Below are positions 9,800 to 20,653 of a stretch of 64,000 bases of DNA, in pieces. The number at the start of each line of letters is the position of its first letter. Position 1 is the first letter of the stretch. Origin of the DNA: Flexivirga endophytica (GTDB taxonomy: Bacteria > Actinomycetota > Actinomycetes > Actinomycetales > Dermatophilaceae). The stretch lies in NCBI RefSeq assembly GCF_014640635.1, contig NZ_BMHI01000005.1:1-64000 (forward strand). The letters run 5' to 3'. The notes beneath the pieces were generated by a model. It ran no database searches. It worked only from the letters and a program-made list of their open reading frames with translations, and was not told the origin of the DNA. The position numbers were made by a program, and so were the translations under genes.

Positions 9800-12700
9800 G
9801 TGATCACCTGTTGGCGTTGCGGATTCGAGTCGCCCGCTGGGACGAAGTTCTGTCCCAACTGCGGCGCTGCCCTCGCACAGGGCGGTCTGCAGGCGCCGGT
9901 GCGCAAGCACGTGGTGATCCTCTTCGTCGACATCGTCGGCTCCACCAGCCTGGGCGAGTCGCTCGACCCCGAAGCGCTGCGGGCGAGCCTGTCGCGTTAT
10001 TTCGACGCCATCTCACGCATCGTCTGGAAGTACGGCGGGACCGTCGAGAAGTTCATCGGCGACGCCGTCATGGCCGTTTTCGGCGTCCCCGCCACGCGTG
10101 AGGACGATGCGCTGCGCGCCGTGTCGGCGGCCACCGACATACACGAGGCGATGCGGGACCTGTCCAAGCGGATGCAGGCCCGGCTCGGGCAACGACTGCG
10201 AGTGCGGGTCGGCATCAACTCCGGTGAGGTCTTCGTGACCCACCAGCCCGACGGGCAGTTCTCGGTCACCGGCGACGCGGTCAACGTCGCGGCGCGGTTG
10301 GAAGCTGCGGCCGGCCCGGACGAGACGTATGTCGGAGACACCGTCGCAGCCCTCGTCGGCACCCAGGTCCCGCTGGACTTCGTCGCGCCGATCACCCACC
10401 GCGGCAAGACCGAGCCGCAGGACGTCTACAAGGTCGCCGACCGGGACGCCCGGTCCGGCGACATCCGGCGCAGCCCGTTCGTCGGCCGCGAGGTCGAGCT
10501 GCGGGACCTCGGCGGCATCGCCGATCGGTCCCGGCGACTCGGGCAGGGCTGGTTCGTCACGTATGTCGGCGAACCCGGCATCGGCAAGAACCGCATGGTC
10601 GCCCACCTGCTCGACGAACGCGACGGATTGCGGGTGCTGCGCGGCACCGCCCAACCACTGGGCACCGACGGCAACTACGGCCCGCTCAACAAACTGCTGT
10701 CCAGCATCGGGGAGGACTGGACGCAGACGGTCACCTCGATGTTCGACGAGCGGACCGCCACCGCAATCATCCGGCGGTTGGAGTCGGCGACCGCGCGCTC
10801 GGAGGAGACGACGTCGACAGACGACATCGTGTGGGCGGTCCGCAAGGTGATCTCCCGGCTCGCGCTCGGCGGCCCGATCGCGGTGTGGTGGAAGGACATC
10901 CACTGGGCGAGCGAGCCGATGCTCGACCTGATCGAGCAGCTGGTCGAGCCGCTGCTGACCTACCCAGTGGTGACGATCTGCACGACCCGGCCCGAGCTGT
11001 TCGAGCGACGGCCGATGTGGGGTGGCGGTCAGCAGTCCCGCGTCGAGCCGGTCGACCCGCTCGAGCCGGCCGAGCTGCGCGAAATGGCCGCCGAGCGGAT
11101 GTCCGACCTCGAAGCAGCCGCTGCCGACTCCGGCCGGTCGGTCGAGGTCACGCTCGACGCCCTCATCCGTCGCAGCGACGGCAATCCACAGGTGTTCGAG
11201 GTGCTGCTCGAGTGCATGTGCGACGGCGAGGAACTGCCCGTGTCGGTGCACACGCTCTTCGAGGCGACGCTGGACCGGCTCACCCCGATGGAGCGCGCGT
11301 TCTGCGAGGTCGGGTCGATCCTGGGGCGGGAGTTCTACGCCGAGGCAGTTGGGCCGGTCCGCACGGCACAGCCCGATCCGGACGACGACGGCAACGACGT
11401 CGCCCACCGGTTGCGGCAGCTGAACATCCTCGAACTCGGGGACCAGGACAACTCAGGCTTCACTCGCTACCAGTTCGCGCAGTCGATGCTGATGGAGACG
11501 GCATATCGCACGCAGGCGCGCCAGGTCCGCTCCGAGCGCCACCTGCGGGCAGCCGACTGGATCGCCGCGCATGCCGAGGAGCTGCAAGGCTCCCAGCGCC
11601 GGGCCATCGCCGAGCACGTGCGGAAGGCGTATGACGAGATCGCGCTCGTCTCCTCCGACCCGTCCCTCATCGCGAACGTGCGTGATCGTGCGGCGCGCGT
11701 GTCGTTCGAGGCCGCCGAAGAGCTCGACCTGCGCGGCGAGCCGGGCGCCCGGGCGGCATACCTCGCACTCATCCCGCTGTATGCCGATGGCGATCCGCGA
11801 CTGCACGACGTCGCGCACCGCGCGTTCACACGCTCCGACCACACCAACTTCCAGGAGGTCGAGGAGGTCGTCCAGCTCTTCGACAAGAAGTTCGACGAGG
11901 CGCCGGCGTGGCTGGTGCACCGGGAGGGGATGCTGCTCACCGGACGGTTGAACTCGGCGGCGACCACCCCGTTGGAGGGCATCGGAGTCGCCACCGAACT
12001 CATCGGCGACGCAACAGGTTTCGACATACCCTCAATTGCCCTGGACGTCGGTTGGGCGCGCATGCTCGCCTACGGTCTCGCCGGTCGTATGACGGAGGGA
12101 CTCGGCGAGGTCAGCAGGCTCAGCGCGGTTGCGGAGGAGCTCGAGGACCGGCCGGTGCGGCGGCGGCTCACCTTCGCGCGGGTCGAATACGGGATGTGGA
12201 GCGACGAGCCGGCGGCGATGGTCCTGGAGGACGTCAACCAGGCGATCAGTTCGGGCGCCGCACAGCACGAGCGCATCCTCAGCCTGCTGCCGCTGCGCGT
12301 GTGGCTGCGAGCCATGCTGGGCGATCGGCCAGGCGCGACCGAGGACTGGGAGCGGGTGGAGGAGCTGTCCAGCGGCCCGGACTACCTGGCCCGCGAGACC
12401 GACCGGTGGGCGATGGCGCTCTACAGCTTCGGGGATGCTCGCCAGGCCGCCGATGCGTTGCTGGAGACGCTGCCGCGGATCGGGCACATCGCACAGCTGG
12501 ACAACAGCATGTGGATCGTCCGGATGTTGTTGCGCACCGGTGATCTCGACGCGGCGCTGGAGGTGTTCGACGGGGACGTGGAGGCGCCGACGATGGAGGA
12601 CGACGGCTACGCGCCGGGACTGCGCGAGTCCGTGGCCGCGCAGCTCCTCGCGGCGACCGGCAACGGCGAGCTGGCCCTGCAGCGCGTGCGCGAGGCGCGC

Positions 12701-12910
12701 GAGGCAACCGCGGGTATGTCGATGCCGATCACGCTCGCCGAGCAGGCCGTGGACGAAGCCGTCACCCTGCTGCTGCTCGGTGACCGCTCGGGTGCCGACG
12801 ACGCCGCCGAGCGCGCCCGACGGGCCTACCGGCGCAAGGGTGCCGACATCATGGCCGACCACGTCGATGACTGGCTGAACGCCGCCGAGAAACTACGCGG
12901 AAGGGATTGA
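9800..12910 (+). CDS. Zinc-ribbon class III adenylate cyclase with variant STAND ATPase (paralogue 3)
   Basis: A 1,036-residue third paralogue. I place the start at GTG 9800, where the zinc ribbon begins (CWRC...CPNC), 61 bp after paralogue 2; the frame is open further upstream, but that sequence overlaps paralogue 2 and has no homologous counterpart. The cyclase keeps the metal Asp residues, EKFIGD Lys and GDAVNVAAR. The ATPase differs: Walker A is GEPGIGKN, with Asn 264 in place of Ser/Thr, and Walker B is AVWWKDIHW rather than WDDLHW. Nucleotide hydrolysis may be weakened. It is more diverged than the other two throughout. Confidence 0.9.
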   Translation: MITCWRCGFESPAGTKFCPNCGAALAQGGLQAPVRKHVVILFVDIVGSTSLGESLDPEALRASLSRYFDAISRIVWKYGGTVEKFIGDAVMAVFGVPATREDDALRAVSAATDIHEAMRDLSKRMQARLGQRLRVRVGINSGEVFVTHQPDGQFSVTGDAVNVAARLEAAAGPDETYVGDTVAALVGTQVPLDFVAPITHRGKTEPQDVYKVADRDARSGDIRRSPFVGREVELRDLGGIADRSRRLGQGWFVTYVGEPGIGKNRMVAHLLDERDGLRVLRGTAQPLGTDGNYGPLNKLLSSIGEDWTQTVTSMFDERTATAIIRRLESATARSEETTSTDDIVWAVRKVISRLALGGPIAVWWKDIHWASEPMLDLIEQLVEPLLTYPVVTICTTRPELFERRPMWGGGQQSRVEPVDPLEPAELREMAAERMSDLEAAAADSGRSVEVTLDALIRRSDGNPQVFEVLLECMCDGEELPVSVHTLFEATLDRLTPMERAFCEVGSILGREFYAEAVGPVRTAQPDPDDDGNDVAHRLRQLNILELGDQDNSGFTRYQFAQSMLMETAYRTQARQVRSERHLRAADWIAAHAEELQGSQRRAIAEHVRKAYDEIALVSSDPSLIANVRDRAARVSFEAAEELDLRGEPGARAAYLALIPLYADGDPRLHDVAHRAFTRSDHTNFQEVEEVVQLFDKKFDEAPAWLVHREGMLLTGRLNSAATTPLEGIGVATELIGDATGFDIPSIALDVGWARMLAYGLAGRMTEGLGEVSRLSAVAEELEDRPVRRRLTFARVEYGMWSDEPAAMVLEDVNQAISSGAAQHERILSLLPLRVWLRAMLGDRPGATEDWERVEELSSGPDYLARETDRWAMALYSFGDARQAADALLETLPRIGHIAQLDNSMWIVRMLLRTGDLDAALEVFDGDVEAPTMEDDGYAPGLRESVAAQLLAATGNGELALQRVREAREATAGMSMPITLAEQAVDEAVTLLLLGDRSGADDAAERARRAYRRKGADIMADHVDDWLNAAEKLRGRD

Positions 12911-12912
12911 CC

Positions 12913-13317
12913 ATGCGCACCGAGACCCACCAATTCCACACCGGCGCAACGGAAGTGGTCCTCGACATCACCCGTGAGTGCGAGGAGTTCGCGGCTGCCG
13001 GGCCGGACGGTCTGCTACACGTCTTCGTGCCGCACGCGACGGCCGGCATCGCGATCATCGAGACCGGAGCGGGCAGCGACGACGACCTGCTCGCGGCGCT
13101 GGGCGACCTGCTGCCCGCCGACGACCGCTGGCGACACGCACACGGCAGCCGCGGACACGGCCGGTCGCACGTGATGCCGGCGATCGTTCCGCCATACGCG
13201 ACGGTGCCGGTGATCGACGGCAACCTGGTGCTGGGCACCTGGCAGAGCGTCTGCCTGGTGGACCTCAACGTCGACAATCCGGACCGATCCGTCCGGTTCT
13301 CGCTGATCCCCGGTTGA
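12913..13317 (+). CDS. YjbQ family protein (UPF0047)
   Basis: A 134-residue single-domain protein starting at ATG 12913, 2 bp after paralogue 3. Family marks are present: [11 protein letters not shown], the His-rich [10 protein letters not shown], and [13 protein letters not shown]. Family members have been reported to show weak thiamine-phosphate synthase activity; the physiological role is not settled. It may be read through from the cyclase genes, although a functional link is not evident. Length matches the family. Confidence 0.9.
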   Translation: MRTETHQFHTGATEVVLDITRECEEFAAAGPDGLLHVFVPHATAGIAIIETGAGSDDDLLAALGDLLPADDRWRHAHGSRGHGRSHVMPAIVPPYATVPVIDGNLVLGTWQSVCLVDLNVDNPDRSVRFSLIPG

Positions 13318-13354
13318 CCGACGCCGTGCGACGACCCCGCGGTCGCGTGAAAAG

Positions 13355-14224
13355 ATGCCAGGCGTGACGGCAACTCTCCTGGACGGCAAAGCCACCCTCG
13401 CGACCATCAAGACCGAATTGCGGGCCCGCGTCGCGGCGCTCGCCGAGCGCGGGATCGTGCCCGGCCTCGGCACCGTGCTGGTGGGTGACGACCCCGCATC
13501 CCGCTGGTATGTCGGCGCCAAGCACAAGGACTGCGCGAGCATCGGCATCAACTCGATCCGGCGGGACCTGCCGGCGACGGCGTCCCAGGCCGAGGTCGAG
13601 GCCGTGATCGACGAGCTCAACGCCGACCCCGAGTGCACCGGCTTCCTGGTGCAGCAGCCGACCGGGCTGGACGAGTTCGCCTTGCTGTCAAGGGTTTCCC
13701 CGGACAAGGACGTCGACGGCCTGCACCCGGTCAACCTCGGCAAGCTGGTGCTGGGGGAGACCGGCCCGTTGCCGTGCACCCCGATCGGCGTCATCGAGTT
13801 GTTGCGCCGGTATGACGTGAACCTGCGCGGCGCCGAGGTCGTCGTCGTCGGCCGCGGGTTGACCGTCGGCCGCCCGCTCGGCCTGCTGCTGACCCGTCGC
13901 AGTGAGAACTCCACGGCCACCCTGTGCCACACGGGGACCCGGGATCTGGCAGCGCACACGCGTACCGCCGATGTGATCATCGCCGCCGCCGGGGTGCCCG
14001 GTCTGATCACCGCAGACATGGTCAAGCCGGGCGCCGCGGTGCTCGATGTCGGTGTCTCACGGGTCGACGGCAAGATCGCCGGTGACGTGGCGCCCGACGT
14101 TGCGGACGTCGCCGGCCACCTCACCCCGAACCCGGGTGGCGTGGGTCCGATGACCCGGGCGATGTTGCTCACGAACGTCGTCGCCGCAGCCGAACGGCAG
14201 GCAGCGCTCGCGGAACGGGCGTGA
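13355..14224 (+). CDS. folD: Bifunctional methylenetetrahydrofolate dehydrogenase/cyclohydrolase
   Basis: A 289-residue FolD, a cytosolic enzyme that interconverts 5,10-methylene-, methenyl- and 10-formyl-tetrahydrofolate. The catalytic Lys region (YVGAKHKDC), the [10 protein letters not shown] segment, the NADP-binding [15 protein letters not shown] and the C-terminal [12 protein letters not shown] all fit. The usual QLPLP segment is instead VQQPTGLDE, two residues shorter than the common form. ATG 13355 is used here; GTG 13364 is an alternative. The stop overlaps the start of the DUF3017 gene, an arrangement seen in other actinobacteria. Confidence 0.95.
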   Translation: MPGVTATLLDGKATLATIKTELRARVAALAERGIVPGLGTVLVGDDPASRWYVGAKHKDCASIGINSIRRDLPATASQAEVEAVIDELNADPECTGFLVQQPTGLDEFALLSRVSPDKDVDGLHPVNLGKLVLGETGPLPCTPIGVIELLRRYDVNLRGAEVVVVGRGLTVGRPLGLLLTRRSENSTATLCHTGTRDLAAHTRTADVIIAAAGVPGLITADMVKPGAAVLDVGVSRVDGKIAGDVAPDVADVAGHLTPNPGGVGPMTRAMLLTNVVAAAERQAALAERA

Positions 14225-14496
14225 ACAAATTCCGCCTCGGGCCACTGTGGTGGTTCGTCATCCTCGGCACCGCGCTCGCGCTGGTCGTGCTCTCGACCGG
14301 GCCGGTGCGTGGCGGCGGCTACCTGCTGGCCCTGGTGCTGGCCGTCGCCGGCCTGGGCCGGATCGCCTTGCCGGAGAGTCTGATCGGCGCTCTCGTCATA
14401 CGATCCAGAGCGGTCGACGGAGCAGCGTTCCTGGTGCTCGCAGCTGCCGTCGGGTTCATCTTCAGCGTCGTGAAGCTCAGCCCGCTGACCGGCTGA
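14221..14496 (+). CDS. DUF3017 small membrane protein
   Basis: A 91-residue protein starting at GTG 14221 inside the folD stop codon. It has three hydrophobic segments, near residues 10-26, 30-47 and 66-84. DUF3017 proteins follow folD in many actinobacteria, and that position is the main evidence together with length and hydrophobicity. Function is unknown. The downstream region is occupied by a tandem repeat. Confidence 0.8.
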   Translation: MNKFRLGPLWWFVILGTALALVVLSTGPVRGGGYLLALVLAVAGLGRIALPESLIGALVIRSRAVDGAAFLVLAAAVGFIFSVVKLSPLTG

Positions 14497-14530
14497 TGCC
14501 GAGTGTGGTCGCCGTTGGGTGGGGCGGCGT

Positions 14531-14872
14531 CCCGAAGTGCCGACGGTCGGTCTGTGGGGACGGGTTGGAGGCTGGAGGGTGTCCCGAAGTGCCGACGGTC
14601 GGTCTGTGGGGACGGGTTGGGGGCTGGAGGGTGTCCCGAAGTGCCGACGGTCGGTCGGTGGGGACGGGTTGGGGGCTGGGGGTGTCCCGAAGTGCCGACG
14701 GTCGGTCGGTGGGGACGGGTTGGGGGCTGGGGGGTGTCCCGAAGTGCCGACGGTCGGTCGGTGGGGACGGGTTGGGGGCTGGGGGGTGTCCCGAAGTGCC
14801 GACGGTCGGTCGGTGGGGACGGGTTGGGGGCTGGAGGGTGTCCCGAAGTGCCGACGGTCGATCTGGCGGGAC
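14531..14872. repeat. Tandem array of seven ~52-bp units (array A)
   Basis: The segment CCCGAAGTGCCGACGGTCGG starts at 14531, 14583, 14635, 14686, 14738, 14790 and 14842 (mostly TCGG-ended; the last copy ends in TCGA), so the period is 52 bp with one 51. The rest of each unit is G-rich (TGGGGACGGGTTGGGGGCTG). All three forward frames stay open because 52 is not a multiple of 3 and the unit lacks stops; I do not regard any as coding. Aligned with the array at 52672-52954, roughly 60 percent of positions match, including GTGT-CC, CGGT and CGGGTT blocks, so both belong to one repeat family. It fills most of the 14497-14970 gap; the rest is unremarkable apart from the hairpin at 14916-14951. Confidence 0.9.
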
Positions 14873-14915
14873 GAAGCGGAGTCCCCGACATGAGGCGGAG
14901 CCCCCCCGACATACG

Positions 14916-14951
14916 GAAGCGGGCGCCGGTCATGTGACCGGCGCCCGCTTC
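14916..14951. terminator. Terminator hairpin for mdh
   Basis: A 17-bp perfect stem (14916-14932 with 14935-14951) closes a 2-nt loop, just beyond the mdh stop codon on the minus strand. It separates mdh from array A. Confidence 0.8.
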
Positions 14952-14970
14952 GTTGTCAGCGAACGGAACC

Positions 14971-17359
<2,389 letters not shown>

Positions 17360-17375
17360 GCCACGACAGCATCGG

Positions 17376-17413
17376 CGACGCCGGCAGGGAGCACATGCTC
17401 CCTGCCGGCGTCG
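17376..17413. terminator. Terminator hairpin after isocitrate dehydrogenase
   Basis: An 18-bp GC-rich stem (17376-17393 with 17396-17413) with a 2-nt loop starts 17 bp after the stop codon. Confidence 0.8.
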
Positions 17414-17503
17414 TCATGTGCGGCCGCGCCACTTGGCCGGTGCGGCATTCCCGGGTAGTGGTTGATGACGCGCGTTCGGCGGTGAACCGGCAATACTGGC
17501 GAC

Positions 17504-18303
17504 ATGACCGACAAGCGTGAGGTCCGCAGCTGGCTGACTGACATGGACGGCGTCCTGGTGCACGAGGAGCACGCCATACCGGGTGCTGCCGAGTTCCTGG
17601 TCGGCTGCAGACGCTGGGACTGCGGTTCCTCGTCCTCACGAACAACTCGATCTACACGCCGCGTGACCTGCGAGCTCGCCTGAGCGCCAGCGGTATCGAC
17701 ATACCGGAGAGCGCGATCTGGACCTCGGCGCTCGCCACCGCCCAGTTCCTGGACGACCAGCGGCCGAACGGCTCGGCGTATGTCGTCGGCGAGTCCGGGC
17801 TGACCACTGCGCTGCACGACATCGGCTACATCATGACTTCGCGCGACCCCGACTACGTCGTGCTGGGGGAGACCCGCACCTACTCGTTCGAAGCCATCAC
17901 CCGTGCCATCCGGTTGGTCGCGGGCGGAGCGCGTTTCATCGCCACCAACCCCGACCCGAGCGGACCGTCGGCCGAAGGTCTGATGCCGGCGACCGGTGCC
18001 ATCGCCGCGCTCATCACCCGTGCGACCGGTGTCGAGCCCTACTACGTCGGCAAGCCCAACCCGCTGATGATGCGCAGCGCGCTCAACCGGATCGAGGCGC
18101 ACTCCGAGACGACGGTCATGATCGGTGACCGGATGGACACCGACATCGTCAGCGGGCTCGAGGCCGGACTGCGCACGATCCTGGTCCTGACCGGCTCGAC
18201 GAAGCCCGAGCAGGTCGCTCGACACCCGTTCGTGCCGACCCGCGTCGTGGAGTCGATCGCCGACGTCGTGCCGCTCGTGGACGACTTCGCACCCGAGGAC
18301 TGA
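17504..18303 (+). pseudogene. HAD-IIA phosphatase (NagD-like), interrupted by a frameshift
   Basis: ATG 17504 opens a HAD phosphatase: [19 protein letters not shown] carries the nucleophile Asp 13 and acid/base Asp 15. After EFLVG the frame fails, ending in a stop near 17680. Homology resumes in the +2 frame at about 17605 with [20 protein letters not shown] and continues to 18303, including VGKPNPLMM and [11 protein letters not shown]. Loss of one base, probably a C, around 17603-17607 explains it. No slippery heptamer or stimulatory structure is obvious, so programmed frameshifting is unlikely. It is either a recent pseudogene or a sequencing error. Intact, it would be a cytosolic sugar- or nucleotide-phosphate phosphatase of about 266 residues. 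Confidence 0.85.
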
Positions 18304-18349
18304 GTCCGAGCCCGAGTCCGAGCCTGAGTCCGGGCCTGAGTGCGGGCCC
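18302..18349. repeat. Four 12-bp tandem repeats
   Basis: Four units of GAGTCCGAGCCC-type sequence (variants end CCT, GGGCCT and GGGCCC) begin in the stop codon of the broken HAD gene. The remainder of the 18304-18665 gap is a GC-rich stretch to about 18480 with nothing recognisable, then an A+T-richer leader described separately. Confidence 0.75.
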
Positions 18350-18517
18350 GCGGCCGGGAGGTCCACGCCCGAACAGCACCTGAATCGTCGCCAGGCTGGG
18401 TGTGGTGTCTCTGTGACCCCAGGGGCCGCAGGACGTGCGTCCAGTCACGCTGATGACACGCCATTGCAGGGTGCCCTACCACCACGTACCTGACGTTTGG
18501 TGACTTATTTCACCGAT

Positions 18518-18552
18518 GTGCAATACAGGCGACCAGTACACCTGTCTTGCAC
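18518..18552. promoter_or_regulatory. Inverted repeat in the leader of the first polysaccharide glycosyltransferase
   Basis: GTGCAATACAGG (18518-18529) is mirrored by CCTGTCTTGCAC (18541-18552): 12-bp arms with one mismatch around an 11-bp centre. It lies about 115 bp upstream of ATG 18666 in a conspicuously A+T-rich stretch (about 18490-18650). It could be an operator or an RNA hairpin. Closer to the gene, CCTCC/GGAGG and CTCTC/GAGAG pairs could fold over the ribosome site GGGGAG. Confidence 0.45.
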
Positions 18553-18665
18553 GATTCTTTGTCGGCTGCAATTCACCAGCAATATCTAAGCATCGTCCCC
18601 TGGTTGACCTTTACTATCTCTTTACCTCCACAAAATGGAGGCTTTACCCTCTCAGGGGAGAGCTA

Positions 18666-19925
18666 ATGCCGCATGTCTTCATGCCCGAGCCGAGCGCAGA
18701 TCTGGCGACACCACAGCGCCCGGTTCCGCTGTCACTGACCGCCGGCGACGGTCGACGAGCGGCACGGACGAGCCCTCGTATCGCCATCGCCCACGACTAC
18801 CTGACCCAGATGGGCGGCGCCGAGCGTGTGGTGCTGTCCCTGGCGAAGGCGTTCCCGGAAGCACCGATTTACACCACGCTGTACGACCCCGACACGACGT
18901 TCCCTGAGTTCGCGGATCTCGACGTCCGGGTGTCGGCGCTGGACCGACTGACACCGGCGCGCAAGCACTACCGGGCAGCCTTGCCGCTGCTGCCGTTGGC
19001 CGCGCGCTCCATCCATATCGACGCGGACATCGTCGTCGCGTCGTCCTCCGGCTGGGCGCACGGCTTCACCACTGACGCGAAACGACTCGTCTACTGCCAC
19101 ACGCCGGCACGCTGGCTCTACGTCACCGAGGACTTCCTGGGCGACCGGCCGAGTCCGGTGGCCGCAGGAGCGCTCCGCATGCTCGGTCCCACTCTGCGAC
19201 GCTGGGACCGCCGTGCCGCAGCCCGGGCCGACCGCTACCTCGCCAACTCCGCGGTCGCAGCCCGTCGGGTGCGCGAGTGCTACGACATCGACGCCAGCGT
19301 CGTGGCGCCGCCATACCGCGTGGATGTGAAGGGCGACCGGGTCCAACCGGCTGCGCTGCGCGACCGCGGTTGGACCGATTTCCATCTCGTCGTGTCGCGG
19401 CTGCTGCCCTACAAGCACGTCGACCAGGTGCTCGCCGCGTGGCGCAACCTCCCGAACGAGCATCTGGTCGTCGTCGGCACCGGTCCCTTGGCGGACCAAC
19501 TGCGCAGGCAGGCTCCGCCGAACGTCGCCCTCCTCGAAGGCGTGCCCGACGCCGAGCTGCGCTGGCTCTATGCAAACGCCGAAGCGTTGATCGGGGCGAG
19601 CTACGAGGACTTCGGCCTGACGGTGATCGAGGCTGCTGCATTCGGCACGCCGGCGCTGGCGTTGCGCTCGGGCGGCTACCTGGAGACGGTGGTGGACGGG
19701 CGGACCGGTCTGTTCTTCGACGAGCCGACGGCAGTTGCGATCGCAGACGCCGTACGCCGCCTGCGGGCTCATCCGCTGTCACGGCTGCGGGTCACCGACC
19801 ACGCCGCGAAGTTCAGTGAGGCCAGCTTCGTCGCGCAGATCCGTGCGGCAGTTGACGACCTGGCCGACGAGGGCCGGGAGGCCGACTCGGTGCAACCGAG
19901 TACGCCGGCACTGCCCAGCGCCTAG
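18666..19925 (+). CDS. Glycosyltransferase, GT4 family
   Basis: A 419-residue GT-B glycosyltransferase at the left edge of the polysaccharide locus. The N-terminal fold begins after ~35 residues with IAIAHDYLTQMGGAERVVL. The C-terminal domain has VVSRLLPYKHVDQVL and the donor-binding ASYEDFGLTVIEAAAFGTP, with the E-x7-E motif. ATG 18666 has GGGGAG 5 nt upstream. The first ~35 residues are extra compared with typical family members. An earlier in-frame ATG (18516) would put the inverted repeat inside the gene and is not preferred. The sugar donor cannot be told from sequence. Confidence 0.9.
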   Translation: MPHVFMPEPSADLATPQRPVPLSLTAGDGRRAARTSPRIAIAHDYLTQMGGAERVVLSLAKAFPEAPIYTTLYDPDTTFPEFADLDVRVSALDRLTPARKHYRAALPLLPLAARSIHIDADIVVASSSGWAHGFTTDAKRLVYCHTPARWLYVTEDFLGDRPSPVAAGALRMLGPTLRRWDRRAAARADRYLANSAVAARRVRECYDIDASVVAPPYRVDVKGDRVQPAALRDRGWTDFHLVVSRLLPYKHVDQVLAAWRNLPNEHLVVVGTGPLADQLRRQAPPNVALLEGVPDAELRWLYANAEALIGASYEDFGLTVIEAAAFGTPALALRSGGYLETVVDGRTGLFFDEPTAVAIADAVRRLRAHPLSRLRVTDHAAKFSEASFVAQIRAAVDDLADEGREADSVQPSTPALPSA

Positions 19926-19943
19926 GACAACGAAGGTAGGACG

Positions 19944-19985
19944 ACGAAAGGCCGCCCGTGGTGATCACCACGGGCGGCCTTTCGT
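19944..19985. terminator. Perfect 42-nt palindromic bidirectional terminator
   Basis: A gapless palindrome with 21-bp arms centred on TGATCA lies between the convergent genes at 18666-19925 and 20009-20653. Each strand begins ACGAAAGG and ends CCTTTCGT, giving a short A/T flank suited to termination both ways. Confidence 0.85.
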
Positions 19986-20008
19986 TGGCGTCAGGCGATG
20001 CGGACGAC

Positions 20009-20653
20009 TCAGCCGGCGGACGTCGGCGCCGGGGCTTGTGTGCTGGCCGGAGCCGGGGCCTGGGTGGAGGTGGCGGGCGCCGAAGTGGTGCTGCTCGGGG
20101 CGGCGGTGGACGATGTCGAGGACGGCGTCGAATCCGTGGCCTTCTTGGCCACGGCCGTGCTGGCGCCCGGGGCCGTGCAGTTGCCGTTGCCGTCACGGCC
20201 ACACTGCTGGTTCGGTGCCGGGATTAGCGCACTCCACGCCTTCGGCCCGTCCAGCGTGAAGCTGTACTGGAAGTGCACGTACTGCGCACTGCTGGTACTG
20301 CCGAACAGGCGGTACTGGCTGTCACACGATCCCGCGGGGATGGTGATGGGGAAGCTCGGTCCGGTGAGCGCCTTGCCGCTGTTGCTCTCCGCCGCCCAGA
20401 TGTAGATGCTGCCACCGGCGGTGGTGCACGTGTTGGCGGGGTCGGAACAGATCAGCAGGTAGTAGCTCTGCGTCTGCGGTGTGGATCCGCCGGGGCACTT
20501 GCAGCTCGCGCCGTTCAGCGTGAAGGTCGGGACACACGGTGGCGATGCGGCTGCTTTGGGGGCGGCACCGAGGGCGACGGCGGCGGGAACCGCCCACGCT
20601 GCACCCTTCGCCACTGTGCGCCGGGAAAGGCCGCCGGGCTCGTTGCTTTCCAT
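20009..20653 (-). CDS. Cysteine-containing secreted protein with Tat-type signal
   Basis: A 214-residue exported protein. ATG 20653 is preferred because AGGA lies 5 nt upstream and the signal follows directly: twin arginine in GLSRRTVAKGAAWAVP and a hydrophobic stretch to about residue 35 (PKAAAS). The mature part has eight cysteines, including a CKC pair. The last ~60 residues are low-complexity Ser/Thr/Ala/Pro (SSTSSTAAPSS, TQAPAPAS), resembling a cell-wall-spanning or glycosylated tail. No family was recognised. It borders the polysaccharide locus and may be an envelope protein; the MauE-thioredoxin protein at 29046-30059 is a possible disulfide partner. Confidence 0.75.
   Translation of the reverse strand: MESNEPGGLSRRTVAKGAAWAVPAAVALGAAPKAAASPPCVPTFTLNGASCKCPGGSTPQTQSYYLLICSDPANTCTTAGGSIYIWAAESNSGKALTGPSFPITIPAGSCDSQYRLFGSTSSAQYVHFQYSFTLDGPKAWSALIPAPNQQCGRDGNGNCTAPGASTAVAKKATDSTPSSTSSTAAPSSTTSAPATSTQAPAPASTQAPAPTSAG

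Noticed and set aside
14503-14937. Open frames through the 52-bp array in all three forward phases
   Set aside because: The repeat unit simply lacks stop codons and 52 is not divisible by 3, so each frame cycles through the same peptide text; no ribosome site or family match.
17600-17610. Programmed ribosomal frameshift in the HAD gene
   Set aside because: No slippery heptamer, no adjacent stimulator and no reason for such control in this family; a simple base loss is a better explanation.
18304-18665. c-di-GMP or ydaO-type riboswitch in the glycosyltransferase leader
   Set aside because: The leader is structured, but none of the conserved riboswitch core sequences I can recall is present.
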